64,000 nucleotides of DNA, taken from positions 1 through 64,000 of the forward strand of contig JABTUY010000002.1 in the NCBI GenBank assembly GCA_015075165.1, written 5' to 3'. Both the position numbers and the translations under genes were made by a program. Source of the stretch: Ideonella sp. Its GTDB lineage: Bacteria > Pseudomonadota > Gammaproteobacteria > Burkholderiales > Burkholderiaceae_C. This document shows positions 55,983 to 63,835 of this stretch, one piece after another (the stretch's first letter is position 1; the number at the start of each line of letters is the position of its first letter). Under the pieces are notes generated by a model. The model saw only the letters and a list, made by a program, of their open reading frames with translations. It had not been told where the DNA came from and ran no database searches.

Positions 55983-56639
55983 ATGAGTGCGTTCGACACC
56001 GCGGTGAAATTCTTCCAGGACAGCGGCCTGTTCATCTACCCCAGCATCCTGATCATGGCGCTGGGCCTGACGATCGCGATCGAGCGCTTCGTCTTCCTCA
56101 ACCGCGCCCGCTCCGAGAACCGGCGGCTGTGGGAGCAGATGCTGCCGATGCTGCAATCGGGCAAGTTCAAGGAGGTGCAACACGTGTCGGGCAAGTCCGA
56201 CGCGGCGATCGGCAAGATCGTCGCCAACGGCCTGCACCGCATGCAGAGCCCGGCGCGGCGCGAGGACATCGACGCCGCGATGGAAGAGGGCATGATGGAG
56301 ATCGTGCCGCGGCTGGAGAAGCGCACGCACTACATCGCCACCTTCGCCAACGTGATCACGCTGGTCGGCCTGCTGGGCACGATCATCGGCCTGATCAAGG
56401 GCTTCACCGCGGTGGCGCAGGTCAACCCGGCCGAGAAGGCCGAGATGCTGTCGGCGTCGATCTCGATCGCGATGAACAACACCGCATTCGCGCTGATGGT
56501 GGCGATCCCGTTCCTGCTGATCCACGCGTTCCTGCAGGCGCGCACGGCCGAGATCGTCGACGGTCTCGAGGCCGCCAAGATCAGCTTCCTGAACCTGGTG
56601 CAGCGCTTGAAGGCCGAAGCGGTGCCGGCCGCGCGCTGA
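55983..56639 (+). CDS. MotA/TolQ/ExbB-family proton-channel protein
   Basis: A 218-residue inner-membrane protein with three membrane segments. The first is near residues 17-38. The conserved C-terminal pair has THYIATFANVITLVGLLGTIIGLIKGF and MNNTAFALMVAIPFLLIHAF, with the Gly-rich and Thr-containing pattern of the TolQ/ExbB proton pore. Cytoplasmic helices lie between them. ATG at 55983 follows GGAGAGTGAG. It forms the pentameric stator with the ExbD proteins encoded downstream. Confidence 0.92.
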   Translation: MSAFDTAVKFFQDSGLFIYPSILIMALGLTIAIERFVFLNRARSENRRLWEQMLPMLQSGKFKEVQHVSGKSDAAIGKIVANGLHRMQSPARREDIDAAMEEGMMEIVPRLEKRTHYIATFANVITLVGLLGTIIGLIKGFTAVAQVNPAEKAEMLSASISIAMNNTAFALMVAIPFLLIHAFLQARTAEIVDGLEAAKISFLNLVQRLKAEAVPAAR

Positions 56640-56676
56640 GCGACGCAAGCCAACTTCGGCTCATCGCGAGACCGCC

Positions 56677-57183
56677 ATGCGAGTCAGACGCCTGCGCAAG
56701 GAAGTGGCCGCGCTCGAGGTCACCGCGTTCATCAACCTGATCGTCGTGCTGGTGCCGTTCCTGCTGTCGACCGCGGTGTTCACGCGGCTGGCGGTGATGG
56801 ACATGACGCTGCCGGCGCAATCGAACCACAAGCTCGAACAGTTGAAGGGCAACGACCTGAAGCTCGAGATCGTGATTCGGCCCGAGGCGCTGGAGGTCGG
56901 CGACCGCATCGGCGGCCTGATCGAGCGCATCGAGAAGAAGGACGGTCACCACGACGTGAAGGCGCTGAACACGCTGATGCAGGCGGTGAAGCAGAAGTTC
57001 CCCGACACCAAGACCGCCACCGTGCTGTCGGAGCCCGACACGCCGTACGAGGCGCTGGTGCAGGTGATGGACGCCGTGCGCAGCGGCCGCACGAACAACG
57101 GCGGCCCGAAGCTGGTGCGCGTGGAGCTGTTCCCCGACGTCTCGGTGGGTGATGCGCCGGTGCGCACGAAGGGTGCGTCATGA
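56677..57183 (+). CDS. ExbD/TolR-family protein lacking the membrane Asp
   Basis: A 168-residue protein with one N-terminal membrane helix (about residues 18-36) and a periplasmic domain. In ExbD/TolR the helix carries an essential Asp (as in PLIDV...). Here the aligned segment reads EVTAFINLIVVLVPFLLSTAVF, so Asn20 replaces that Asp. The periplasmic part (ALNTLMQAVKQKFPDTKTAT and EALVQVMDAVRSGR) matches the family. It is the first of two exbD-like genes; the second keeps the Asp. Alone it should not carry protons. Confidence 0.86.
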   Translation: MRVRRLRKEVAALEVTAFINLIVVLVPFLLSTAVFTRLAVMDMTLPAQSNHKLEQLKGNDLKLEIVIRPEALEVGDRIGGLIERIEKKDGHHDVKALNTLMQAVKQKFPDTKTATVLSEPDTPYEALVQVMDAVRSGRTNNGGPKLVRVELFPDVSVGDAPVRTKGAS

Positions 57184-57351
57184 GCGCCGCACGGCCGTTC
57201 CGAAGGCGCTCGCTCCCCTGGAGCCACGAAGGGGCTTCTTCGGAGCCGTGGGGGAAGGCGCGCAGCGCCAAGGGGGCCATGAGCGCCGCACGGCCGTTCC
57301 GAAGGCGCTCGCTCCCCCTCGGGGCGACGGCGCGCAGCGCCAAGGGGGCCA
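57180..57351 (+). repeat. Duplicated G/C-rich element between the two exbD genes
   Basis: The gap is made of two diverged copies of one element. A roughly 38-base segment beginning TGAGCGCCGCACGGCC occurs at 57,181 and again at 57,280, 99 bases apart. A 23-base segment GGCGCGCAGCGCC followed by AAGGGGGCCA occurs at 57,257-57,279 and 57,329-57,351. The second copy is 27 bases shorter in the middle. C-runs and G-runs within each copy can pair as hairpins. Confidence 0.75.
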
Positions 57352-57352
57352 C

Positions 57353-57847
57353 ATGAACCTCACGCCGTTGCAGAAGCGCGCCGCCCGCAAGGAGCGCAAC
57401 AAGCAGCAGCTCGACCTGAACCTGGTCTCGCTGATCGACATCTTCACGATCCTGATCTTCTTCCTGTTGTCGGCCGCCACCGAGGTCGAGACGCTGCCGA
57501 GCTACCGCGCCGTGAAGCTGCCGGAGTCCATCGCCGAAACCGTGCCACGTCAGACCATCGTGGTGGTGGTCAGCGGCAGCGAGATCGTCGTCGATGGCCG
57601 CAAGGTGGCCGACGTGGCCGACGTGATGAAGACCGGCGATGACGTGATCCCGACGCTGAAGGCCGAGCTCGAGCTGCTGTCCAAGCGCCAGGTCATCCGC
57701 GAGAAGAACGAGGCGCTGAAGGCCGCGATCACGATCATGGGCGACAAGGACATCCCCTATCGCCTGCTGCGCAAGGTGATGGTCACCAGCGCACGCGCCA
57801 ACTTCACCGAGGTGTCGTTCGCGGTGCGGCAGCGCTTCGAAGTCTGA
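57353..57847 (+). CDS. ExbD/TolR-family protein with canonical membrane Asp
   Basis: A 164-residue partner of the preceding ExbD. The single membrane segment reads VSLIDIFTILIFFLLSA, with the proton-carrying Asp29 in place. The periplasmic domain includes KLPESIAETVPRQTIVVVVS and KAAITIMGDKDIPYRLLRKV, the ExbD fold. I chose the ATG at 57353 because the upstream open frame is only the duplicated intergenic element. It would pair with the other ExbD in the ExbB pore. Confidence 0.9.
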   Translation: MNLTPLQKRAARKERNKQQLDLNLVSLIDIFTILIFFLLSAATEVETLPSYRAVKLPESIAETVPRQTIVVVVSGSEIVVDGRKVADVADVMKTGDDVIPTLKAELELLSKRQVIREKNEALKAAITIMGDKDIPYRLLRKVMVTSARANFTEVSFAVRQRFEV

Positions 57848-57860
57848 CCGGAGAGCTGCG

Positions 57861-58934
57861 ATGAGCGCCGCCGCCTCTACCTACGCGATCTCGTTCCGCC
57901 AGTCGTTCCTGCCGTGGGCCGACTCGCCGGCCGACCTCGCCCGCTACCGCCGCATCCGCAACCGCGTGCTGATCGTCAGTGCGCTGCTGTGCCTGCTGTT
58001 CCTGCTGATGCCCAAGCCCGAGCACGACCGCACCCAGGTCGCCGAGCTGCCGCCGCAGTTGGCGCAGATCGTGCTCGAGCGCGATACGCCGAGGCCGCCA
58101 CCGCCCCCGGCCAAGGTCGACAAGCCGGCCGAACCGGTGGCCAACGCGCACCCGAAGAAGCCCGACGATCCGAAGCCCGAGACCGTGAAGCAGCCGGTGC
58201 CCGAGGCGCGCAACCCCAAGCCGAACAAGGCGCCGGGTGAAGAAGGCGTTCGTCGCAAGGCCGCCGGCGTCGGCCTGCTGGCGATGAAGGACCAGATCGC
58301 CGAGATCCGCGGCGCGCCGGTGGCGGTGCAGCTGAACCAGGAGATCAAGCAGGGCAAGGGCGTGGGCAGCGGCGTCGGCGCCGGCGTCGGCGCCGGCAAC
58401 GAGCTGGGCATCCCGGTGCGCGCGCTGATCACCAGCAACGCCACCAACGGCTCCGGCGGCATCAACACCGCGGCGTACAGCCGCAACACCGGCGGCGGCG
58501 GCCTCGCCGGCCGCGCCACCACGCTGGTCGAAGGCGTCGCCGGCGGCGGCGGTGGCGGCGGCGCGGGCGGCGGCGGCGTCAAGGGCGACGGCACCGGTGC
58601 CGGCCGTGGCGGCGGCACGCTGCACAAGGGCGGCAGCGGCAAGGCCAGCCGCTCGATCGAGGAGATCAAGCTCGTCTTCGAGCGCAACAAGGGCGCGATC
58701 TACGCCATCTACAACCGCGCGCTGCGCGAAGACCCGTCGCTGCAGGGCAAGGTGGTGGTCGAGCTGAAGATCGCACCGTCGGGCGAGGTCGTCGACGTGC
58801 GCGTGCTGTCCAGCGAGCTGAAGGCCTCCGAGCTCGAGCGCAAGCTGCTCGCGCGCATCCGCCAGTTCGACTTCGGCCGCAAGGATGTCGACGTAATGGT
58901 CGTGTCGTGGCCGGTCGACTTCCTGCCGTCGTAG
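57861..58934 (+). CDS. TonB-like AgmX/PglI C-terminal-domain protein
   Basis: A 357-residue energy transducer. One membrane helix lies at about residues 35-50. A Pro/Lys-rich stretch follows (about 70-125), then a very Gly-rich flexible linker (about 165-255). The C-terminal AgmX/PglI domain (about 260-357) reads SIEEIKLVFERNKGAIYAIY, PSLQGKVVVELKIAPSGEVV and LARIRQFDFGRKDVDVMVVS. AgmX is the Myxococcus gliding protein GltJ/GltG family. As the last gene of the cluster it would carry motor force to the periplasmic and outer-membrane parts. Confidence 0.9.
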   Translation: MSAAASTYAISFRQSFLPWADSPADLARYRRIRNRVLIVSALLCLLFLLMPKPEHDRTQVAELPPQLAQIVLERDTPRPPPPPAKVDKPAEPVANAHPKKPDDPKPETVKQPVPEARNPKPNKAPGEEGVRRKAAGVGLLAMKDQIAEIRGAPVAVQLNQEIKQGKGVGSGVGAGVGAGNELGIPVRALITSNATNGSGGINTAAYSRNTGGGGLAGRATTLVEGVAGGGGGGGAGGGGVKGDGTGAGRGGGTLHKGGSGKASRSIEEIKLVFERNKGAIYAIYNRALREDPSLQGKVVVELKIAPSGEVVDVRVLSSELKASELERKLLARIRQFDFGRKDVDVMVVSWPVDFLPS

Positions 58935-58944
58935 CCGGCGCGGC

Positions 58945-59436
58945 TCACTCGAGCCGGCGCTTCAGCGCCGGCTCGTTCATCATCGCGATCAGTTCGTCGA
59001 GCGTGCGGTAGAAGCGCGCGGTGAGGTCGGCGCCGATGTGCTCCTCGATGCGCCGGTAGGCCGCCTCGATCTGCGGCACCATGCGCTCGGCCAGCTTGCG
59101 GCTCGACGGCGTGAGCGACACCAGCACCCGGCGCTGATCGTGGCCGATGCGCTCGCGCGCAACGAGCTTCAGATCGTCCATGCGCGCCAGGATGCCGGCC
59201 AGGCTCGGGCTCGAGATGCAGCACAGCTCGACGATCTGCCGTGGTTCGAGCGGCCCCGACTCGAGCAACTGGCGCACGATGCGCCACTGCTGCTCGGTGA
59301 TGCCGTTGGCCTTCAGCACCGGCCGGAAATGCGCCAGCACGCTCTCGCGCGCACGCAACAGCAGCATCGGCAGGTTGCGGTGCGCGAAGCGCGGTGCGTT
59401 GGCGGCGGGCATTGCCCCGGTGGCTTGACGGGTCAT
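58945..59436 (-). CDS. hpaR: Homoprotocatechuate degradation operon regulator HpaR (MarR family)
   Basis: A 163-residue MarR repressor. The winged-helix core includes GITEQQWRIVRQLLESGPLE, ISSPSLAGILARMDDLKLVA and the wing RERIGHDQRRVLVSLTP. The N-terminal phrase HRNLPMLLLRARESVLAHFR is characteristic of HpaR. It is divergent from hpaG1 and should repress the hpa operon and itself until the inducer (a hydroxyphenylacetate or homoprotocatechuate) binds. A palindromic AT-rich operator lies in between. Confidence 0.93.
   Translation of the reverse strand: MTRQATGAMPAANAPRFAHRNLPMLLLRARESVLAHFRPVLKANGITEQQWRIVRQLLESGPLEPRQIVELCCISSPSLAGILARMDDLKLVARERIGHDQRRVLVSLTPSSRKLAERMVPQIEAAYRRIEEHIGADLTARFYRTLDELIAMMNEPALKRRLE
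58951..58974. terminator. Perfect hairpin overlapping the 3' end of hpaR
   Basis: GAGCCGGCGC (58951-58960) pairs perfectly with GCGCCGGCTC (58965-58974) around TTCA. It lies inside the last codons of hpaR, 17 bases after the stop of the convergent AgmX-like gene. No T run is present on either side. It may stop transcription from both directions, but could be a coding coincidence. Confidence 0.4.
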
Positions 59437-59450
59437 GGCGCGGTCACTAT

Positions 59451-59471
59451 ATTGCTAATATCTTAGTAAAT
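59451..59471. promoter_or_regulatory. Predicted HpaR operator in the hpaR-hpaG1 intergenic region
   Basis: The sequence ATTGCTAATATCTTAGTAAAT is an imperfect palindrome with half-sites ATTGCTAA and TTAGTAAAT around TATC, standing out in very GC-rich DNA. Such an AT-rich inverted repeat is the usual MarR/HpaR binding site. It starts 15 bases upstream of hpaR's ATG and probably overlaps -10 elements of both divergent genes. Confidence 0.65.
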
Positions 59472-59479
59472 CAAACCCT

Positions 59480-59497
59480 CGCGGGGCCTTCCCCGCG
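59480..59497 (+). promoter_or_regulatory. Stem-loop in the hpaG1 leader
   Basis: CGCGGGG (59480-59486) pairs with CCCCGCG (59491-59497) around CCTT, 23 bases before the hpaG1 ATG. It may affect translation or mRNA stability; no function can be shown. Confidence 0.35.
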
Positions 59498-59520
59498 ACG
59501 GCCCCACTAGGTCAAACCCC

Positions 59521-60237
59521 ATGGTCATGACCGCCGCCGGTGCCTTCGGCTTCGCCCCTTACCGTTTGAGCGGCACCGTCTACGGCGTGCTGCTCAACCA
59601 CGCACCTGCGCTCGCCGCGCTCGGCGATGCGGTGCATGCCGCGCCGTACAAGGCGCCGCCGAAGGCGCCGGTGCTGTACATCAAGCCGCGCAACACGCTG
59701 GCCGCCGCGGGCTCGCGCTGCGCGCTGCCGGCCGACGCGCCGGCCCTGCAGGTCGGCGCCAACCTCGGCATCGTGATCGGCCGCACCGCGTGCCGCGTGG
59801 CCGAGGCCGACGCGCTGTCGGTGGTGGCCGGCTACGCGATCGTCGACGACCTGAGCGTGCCGCACGGCAGCTTCTACCGCCCGTCGGTGCGCTTCAAGGC
59901 GCTCGACGGCAGCTGCGTCATCGGGCCGGTGCGGCCGCGCGCCAGCGTGCCCGACCCCGACGCGCTCGCGGTGCGCGTGTTCGTCGACGGCGAGCTGGTG
60001 CAGCGCACCGACACCGGCGCGCGCGTGCGCCCGCTGGCGAAGCTGCTGGCCGACCTGACCGATTTCATGACGCTGGCGCCAGGCGACATCGTGCTCACCG
60101 GCACCGCCGCCGACGCCCCCAGCGCACGCGCCGGGCAGCGCATTGCGATCGAGATCGATGGGCTCGGCCGACTCGAGCACGCGCTGGCCGCGGCCGACGA
60201 GCCGGCGCACTCGCACGCGACGGAGCCGCACGCATGA
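59521..60237 (+). CDS. hpaG1: 4-hydroxyphenylacetate degradation isomerase/decarboxylase, N-terminal-type subunit (HpaG1)
   Basis: A 238-residue fumarylacetoacetase-fold protein. In E. coli C the HpaG enzyme is one chain with two such halves that decarboxylate and isomerise the homoprotocatechuate ring-cleavage product; here they are separate genes. This one matches the first half: KAPPKAPVLYIKPRNTLAAAG, the metal-binding GIVIGRTACRVAEADALSVV, and FVDGELVQRTDTGARVRP. It is first in the operon, divergent from hpaR. Confidence 0.88.
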   Translation: MVMTAAGAFGFAPYRLSGTVYGVLLNHAPALAALGDAVHAAPYKAPPKAPVLYIKPRNTLAAAGSRCALPADAPALQVGANLGIVIGRTACRVAEADALSVVAGYAIVDDLSVPHGSFYRPSVRFKALDGSCVIGPVRPRASVPDPDALAVRVFVDGELVQRTDTGARVRPLAKLLADLTDFMTLAPGDIVLTGTAADAPSARAGQRIAIEIDGLGRLEHALAAADEPAHSHATEPHA

Positions 60238-60364
60238 AGGCGAACGGCCGCCTCGAGCACAGCGGCCACCCGCGCGCCGCAGCGGGCCGAAATCTGCGCG
60301 CCGCCGCGGGCTGCCAACGTACTGCATCGGGCTGCGATTCGCCCGCGGCGCGAGGGGTGCCGCG

Positions 60365-61120
60365 ATGAAGCGCGCCCGTGTCGCCTACGCCGGCGCGATC
60401 CACGATGCAACGCCGCACGCGCAGGGCCTGCGCCTGGCCGATGGCCGCGTCGTCGCCGAGGATGCCGTGGTCTGGCTGCCGCCGTTCGAGCTCGGCACGA
60501 TCATCGCGCTCGGCCTGAACTACGCCGACCACGCCAAGGAGCTGTCGTTCGGCCAGCAGCAGGAGCCGCTGGTGTTCCTGAAGGGCCCGGGCGCGGTCAT
60601 CGGCCACCGCGGCCAGACGCGCCGCCCGCGCGACGTGAGCTTCATGCACTACGAGTGCGAGCTGGCGGTGGTGATCGGCGCTCCGGGCCGGCACATCCGC
60701 AAGGCCGATGCCTTTGCGCACGTGGCCGGCTACACGGTGGCCAACGACTACGCGATCCGCGACTACCTCGAGAACTGGTACCGCCCGAACGCACGCGTCA
60801 AGAACCGCGACGGCGGCACCGTGCTCGGCCCCTGGTTCGTCGACGCGGCCGACATCGGCGAGCGCGTCGAGCTAGACCTGCGCACGTTCGTCAGCGGCCG
60901 GCAGACGCAAAGTGGCAACACGCGCGACCTGATCAACGACATCCCGTCGCTGATCGAGTACCTCAGCGCCTTCATGACGCTGAACCCCGGTGACGTGATC
61001 CTCACCGGCACGCCCGAGGGCGTGGTCAACGTCGACGTCGGCGACGAGGTGGTCACCGAGATCGACGGCATCGGCCGCCTGGTCAACTTCATCGTCGACG
61101 ACGCCACGTACGGCCGTTGA
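60365..61120 (+). CDS. hpaG2: 4-hydroxyphenylacetate degradation isomerase/decarboxylase, C-terminal-type subunit (HpaG2)
   Basis: A 251-residue fumarylacetoacetase-fold protein, equivalent to the second half of bifunctional HpaG. Features are IALGLNYADHAKELSF, the metal ligands in HYECELAVVIG and VANDYAIRDYLENWYRPNAR, and LTGTPEGVVNVDVGDEV. It probably pairs with HpaG1 to convert 5-carboxymethyl-2-oxo-hex-3-ene-1,5-dioate. A 127-base G/C-rich spacer separates the two, with no supported gene in it. Confidence 0.9.
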   Translation: MKRARVAYAGAIHDATPHAQGLRLADGRVVAEDAVVWLPPFELGTIIALGLNYADHAKELSFGQQQEPLVFLKGPGAVIGHRGQTRRPRDVSFMHYECELAVVIGAPGRHIRKADAFAHVAGYTVANDYAIRDYLENWYRPNARVKNRDGGTVLGPWFVDAADIGERVELDLRTFVSGRQTQSGNTRDLINDIPSLIEYLSAFMTLNPGDVILTGTPEGVVNVDVGDEVVTEIDGIGRLVNFIVDDATYGR

Positions 61121-61138
61121 CCCCGAGAGAGCTTCCCC

Positions 61139-62596
61139 ATGCGCATCCAGCACCTGATCGACGGCCGCGCGATCGACAGCAAGGCCACGTTCGAAACCAT
61201 CAACCCGGCCACGCAGCAGGTGCTGGCCGAGGTGGCCGATGGCGGCGCCGCCGAGGTCGCCGCGGCGGTCGCCGCGGCGAAGGCGGCGTTCCCGGCCTGG
61301 GCCGCGCGAGCGGCCACCGAGCGCGCCGCGCTGATGCACAAGGTGGGCGAGCTGATCAAGAAGAACGTGGCCGAGCTCGCGCACATCGAGACGCAGGACA
61401 CCGGCCAGGTCATTGCGCAGACGGGCAAGCAGCTGGTGCCGCGCGCGGCCGACAACTTCCACTACTTCGCCGAGATGTGCACGCGCGTCGACGGCCACAC
61501 CTACCCGACGCCGACGCACCTGAACTACACGCTGTTCCACCCGGTGGGCGTGTGCGCGCTGATCAGCCCGTGGAACGTGCCGTTCATGACGGCCACGTGG
61601 AAGACCGCGCCGTGCCTCGCGTTCGGCAACACCGCGGTGCTGAAGATGAGCGAGCTGTCGCCGCTGACCGCGGCACGGCTCGGTGAGCTGGTGCTCGAAG
61701 CCGGCGTGCCCAAGGGCGTGCTCAACGTCGTGCACGGCATGGGCAAGGGCGCCGGCGAGCCGTTGTGCGCGCACCCCGACGTGCGCGCGATCAGCTTCAC
61801 CGGTTCCACCGTCACCGGCAACCGCATCGTGCAGAGCGCGGGGCTGAAGAAGTTCAGCATGGAGTTGGGCGGCAAGAGCCCGTTCGTGATCTTCGACGAC
61901 GCCGACCTGCCGCGCGCACTCGACGCCGCGGTGTTCATGATCTTCTCGAACAACGGCGAGCGCTGCACCGCCGGCAGCCGCATCCTGGTGCAAAAGAGCA
62001 TCTACGCCGACTTCGCCGCCAGGTTCGTCGAGCGCGCGCGCCGCATCACGGTGGGCGACCCGCTCGACGAGAAGACCATCATCGGCCCGATGATCAGCCC
62101 GCAGCACCTGGCCAAGGTGCGGCACTACATCGAGCTGGGCCCGAGCGAGGGCGCCACGCTGCTGTGCGGCGGCCTCGACGCACCGGCGCTGCCCGCGGCG
62201 CTGGCCAAGGGCAACTTCGTGCAGCCCACGGTGTTCGCCGACGTCGACAACCGCATGAAGATCGCCCAGGACGAGATCTTCGGCCCGGTGGCGTGCCTGA
62301 TCCCGTTCACCGACGAGGCCGATGCGATCCGCATCGCCAACGACATCCCCTACGGCCTATCGAGCTACGTGTGGAGCGAGAACCTCGGTCGTGCGCACCG
62401 CGTGGCCGCGGCGATCGAGGCCGGCATGTGCTTCGTCAACAGCCAGAACGTGCGCGACCTGCGCCAGCCGTTCGGCGGCACCAAGGCCAGCGGCACCGGC
62501 CGCGAGGGCGGCACCTGGAGCTACGAGGTCTTCCTCGAACCGAAGAACGTCGCGGTGTCGCTCGGTTCGCACCACATTCCGCACTGGGGGGCCTGA
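61139..62596 (+). CDS. hpaE: 5-carboxymethyl-2-hydroxymuconate semialdehyde dehydrogenase (HpaE)
   Basis: A 485-residue aldehyde dehydrogenase that oxidises the semialdehyde made by HpaD. The nucleophile Cys276 lies in NNGERCTAGSRILVQ and the base Glu in MELGGKSPFVIFDD; the NAD site is near ISFTGSTVTGNRI. The start MRIQHLIDGRAIDSK and the C-terminal VALFLEPKN-like SYEVFLEPKNVAVSLGSHHI match HpaE rather than general ALDHs. It follows hpaG2 by 18 bases, giving the typical hpa order. Confidence 0.94.
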   Translation: MRIQHLIDGRAIDSKATFETINPATQQVLAEVADGGAAEVAAAVAAAKAAFPAWAARAATERAALMHKVGELIKKNVAELAHIETQDTGQVIAQTGKQLVPRAADNFHYFAEMCTRVDGHTYPTPTHLNYTLFHPVGVCALISPWNVPFMTATWKTAPCLAFGNTAVLKMSELSPLTAARLGELVLEAGVPKGVLNVVHGMGKGAGEPLCAHPDVRAISFTGSTVTGNRIVQSAGLKKFSMELGGKSPFVIFDDADLPRALDAAVFMIFSNNGERCTAGSRILVQKSIYADFAARFVERARRITVGDPLDEKTIIGPMISPQHLAKVRHYIELGPSEGATLLCGGLDAPALPAALAKGNFVQPTVFADVDNRMKIAQDEIFGPVACLIPFTDEADAIRIANDIPYGLSSYVWSENLGRAHRVAAAIEAGMCFVNSQNVRDLRQPFGGTKASGTGREGGTWSYEVFLEPKNVAVSLGSHHIPHWGA

Positions 62597-62704
62597 GCGT
62601 GCGGTGCTTCACCATCTGCATCACCTCGGCGCTCGGCCCGTCCATGCAGGCGCTGCGCCGCGCGCACACCACCTCGAGTTGAACCCGAATCGCAGGAGAC
62701 CGTC

Positions 62705-63628
62705 ATGGGCAAGGTTGCACTCACCGCCAAGATCACCCACGTGCCGTCGATGTACCTGAGCGAGATGCCCGGCGAACGCCACGGCACACGCAAGGACGCG
62801 ATCGACGGCCACATCGAGATCGGCCGCCGCTGCCGCGCGCTCGGTGTCGACACGATCGTCGTGTTCGACACCCACTGGCTGGTCAACGCCAACTACCACA
62901 TCAACTGCGCGCCGCACTTCAAGGGCCTCTACACCAGCAACGAGCTGCCGCACTTCATCAGCAACATGGCCTACGAGTTCCCGGGCAACCCGGCGCTCGG
63001 CAAGCTGCTGGCCAAAGCGTGCAGCGAGCACGGCGTGGAGACGCTGGCGCACGACGCGACGACGCTGGCCCCCGAGTACGGCACGCTGGTGCCGATGCGC
63101 TACATGAACACCGACCAGCACTTCAAGGTGGTGTCGGTGTCGGCGCTGTGCACGGTGCATTACCTCAACGACAGCGCGCGCCTGGGCTGGGCGATGCGCA
63201 AGGCGATCGAGCAGCACTACGACGGCACCGTGGCATTCCTCGCCAGCGGCAGCCTGAGCCACCGCTTCGCGCAGAACGGCCTGGCACCGGAGTTCGCGCA
63301 CAAGATCTGGAGCCCGTTCCTCGAAATGCTCGACCACCGGGTGATCGAGATGTGGCAGCAGGGGCGCTGGAAGGAGTTCTGCGCGATGCTGCCCGAGTAC
63401 GCCGCCAAGGGCCACGGCGAAGGCTTCATGCACGACACCGCGATGATGCTGGGCGTGCTCGGCTGGTCCGACTACGACGGCAAGGCCGAGGTGATCACGC
63501 CGTACTTCGGCGCCTCGGGCACCGCGCAGATCAACGTCGTGCTGCCGGTCACGCCGCAAAGCGGCGCGGCGATTCCGCCGGCGCAGGCGTCGGCTGCCGA
63601 GGGCTACCGCGAGTTCTCGCGCTTGTAA
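62705..63628 (+). CDS. hpaD: 3,4-dihydroxyphenylacetate 2,3-dioxygenase (HpaD)
   Basis: A 307-residue class III (LigB-type) extradiol dioxygenase that opens the ring of homoprotocatechuate. Fe(II)-binding histidines are expected in MYLSEMPGERHG and VVFDTHWLVNANYHINC, with a conserved His in VETLAHDATTLAPEYGTLVPM. The late SLSHRFAQNG segment is typical of the family. An AGGAGACCGTC site precedes the ATG. The remaining pathway genes (hpaF, hpaH, hpaI) are not in the window and may lie beyond or elsewhere. Confidence 0.93.
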   Translation: MGKVALTAKITHVPSMYLSEMPGERHGTRKDAIDGHIEIGRRCRALGVDTIVVFDTHWLVNANYHINCAPHFKGLYTSNELPHFISNMAYEFPGNPALGKLLAKACSEHGVETLAHDATTLAPEYGTLVPMRYMNTDQHFKVVSVSALCTVHYLNDSARLGWAMRKAIEQHYDGTVAFLASGSLSHRFAQNGLAPEFAHKIWSPFLEMLDHRVIEMWQQGRWKEFCAMLPEYAAKGHGEGFMHDTAMMLGVLGWSDYDGKAEVITPYFGASGTAQINVVLPVTPQSGAAIPPAQASAAEGYREFSRL

Positions 63629-63835
63629 CGGGCACAGGCCGCGGCTGTTGCATCTGGTGTCTCGCCCGTGCGTGGCGCGGGGACTTGACGAGCGCGCGAA
63701 CGAGGGCGCCGAGGGTGCAGGGCCCACAATGCATGCCCGCCGCGCATGCCTACAGTGCCCGTCCACAGCTAGGGATGGGCGCGCGCCGATGCGATCGCTA
63801 GTGTCCGGCCGATGCCGGACATGCAGGGGTCGCAG

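Noticed and set aside
57149-57352. Extending exbD2 upstream to include the duplicated element as protein
   Set aside because: The upstream translation only repeats the intergenic element (a segment like HERRTAVPKALAP occurs twice) and runs over the end of exbD1. The ATG at 57353 gives the normal ExbD N-terminus.
60235-60369. Small frame between hpaG1 and hpaG2 starting at the hpaG1 stop
   Set aside because: About 44 codons of Ala/Arg/Gly-rich sequence with no motif and no own ribosome-binding site. It overlaps the hpaG2 start.
62599-62682. 27-codon frame between hpaE and hpaD beginning with GTG
   Set aside because: No similarity or motif. It could be debris of a former gene, but the evidence is too thin.
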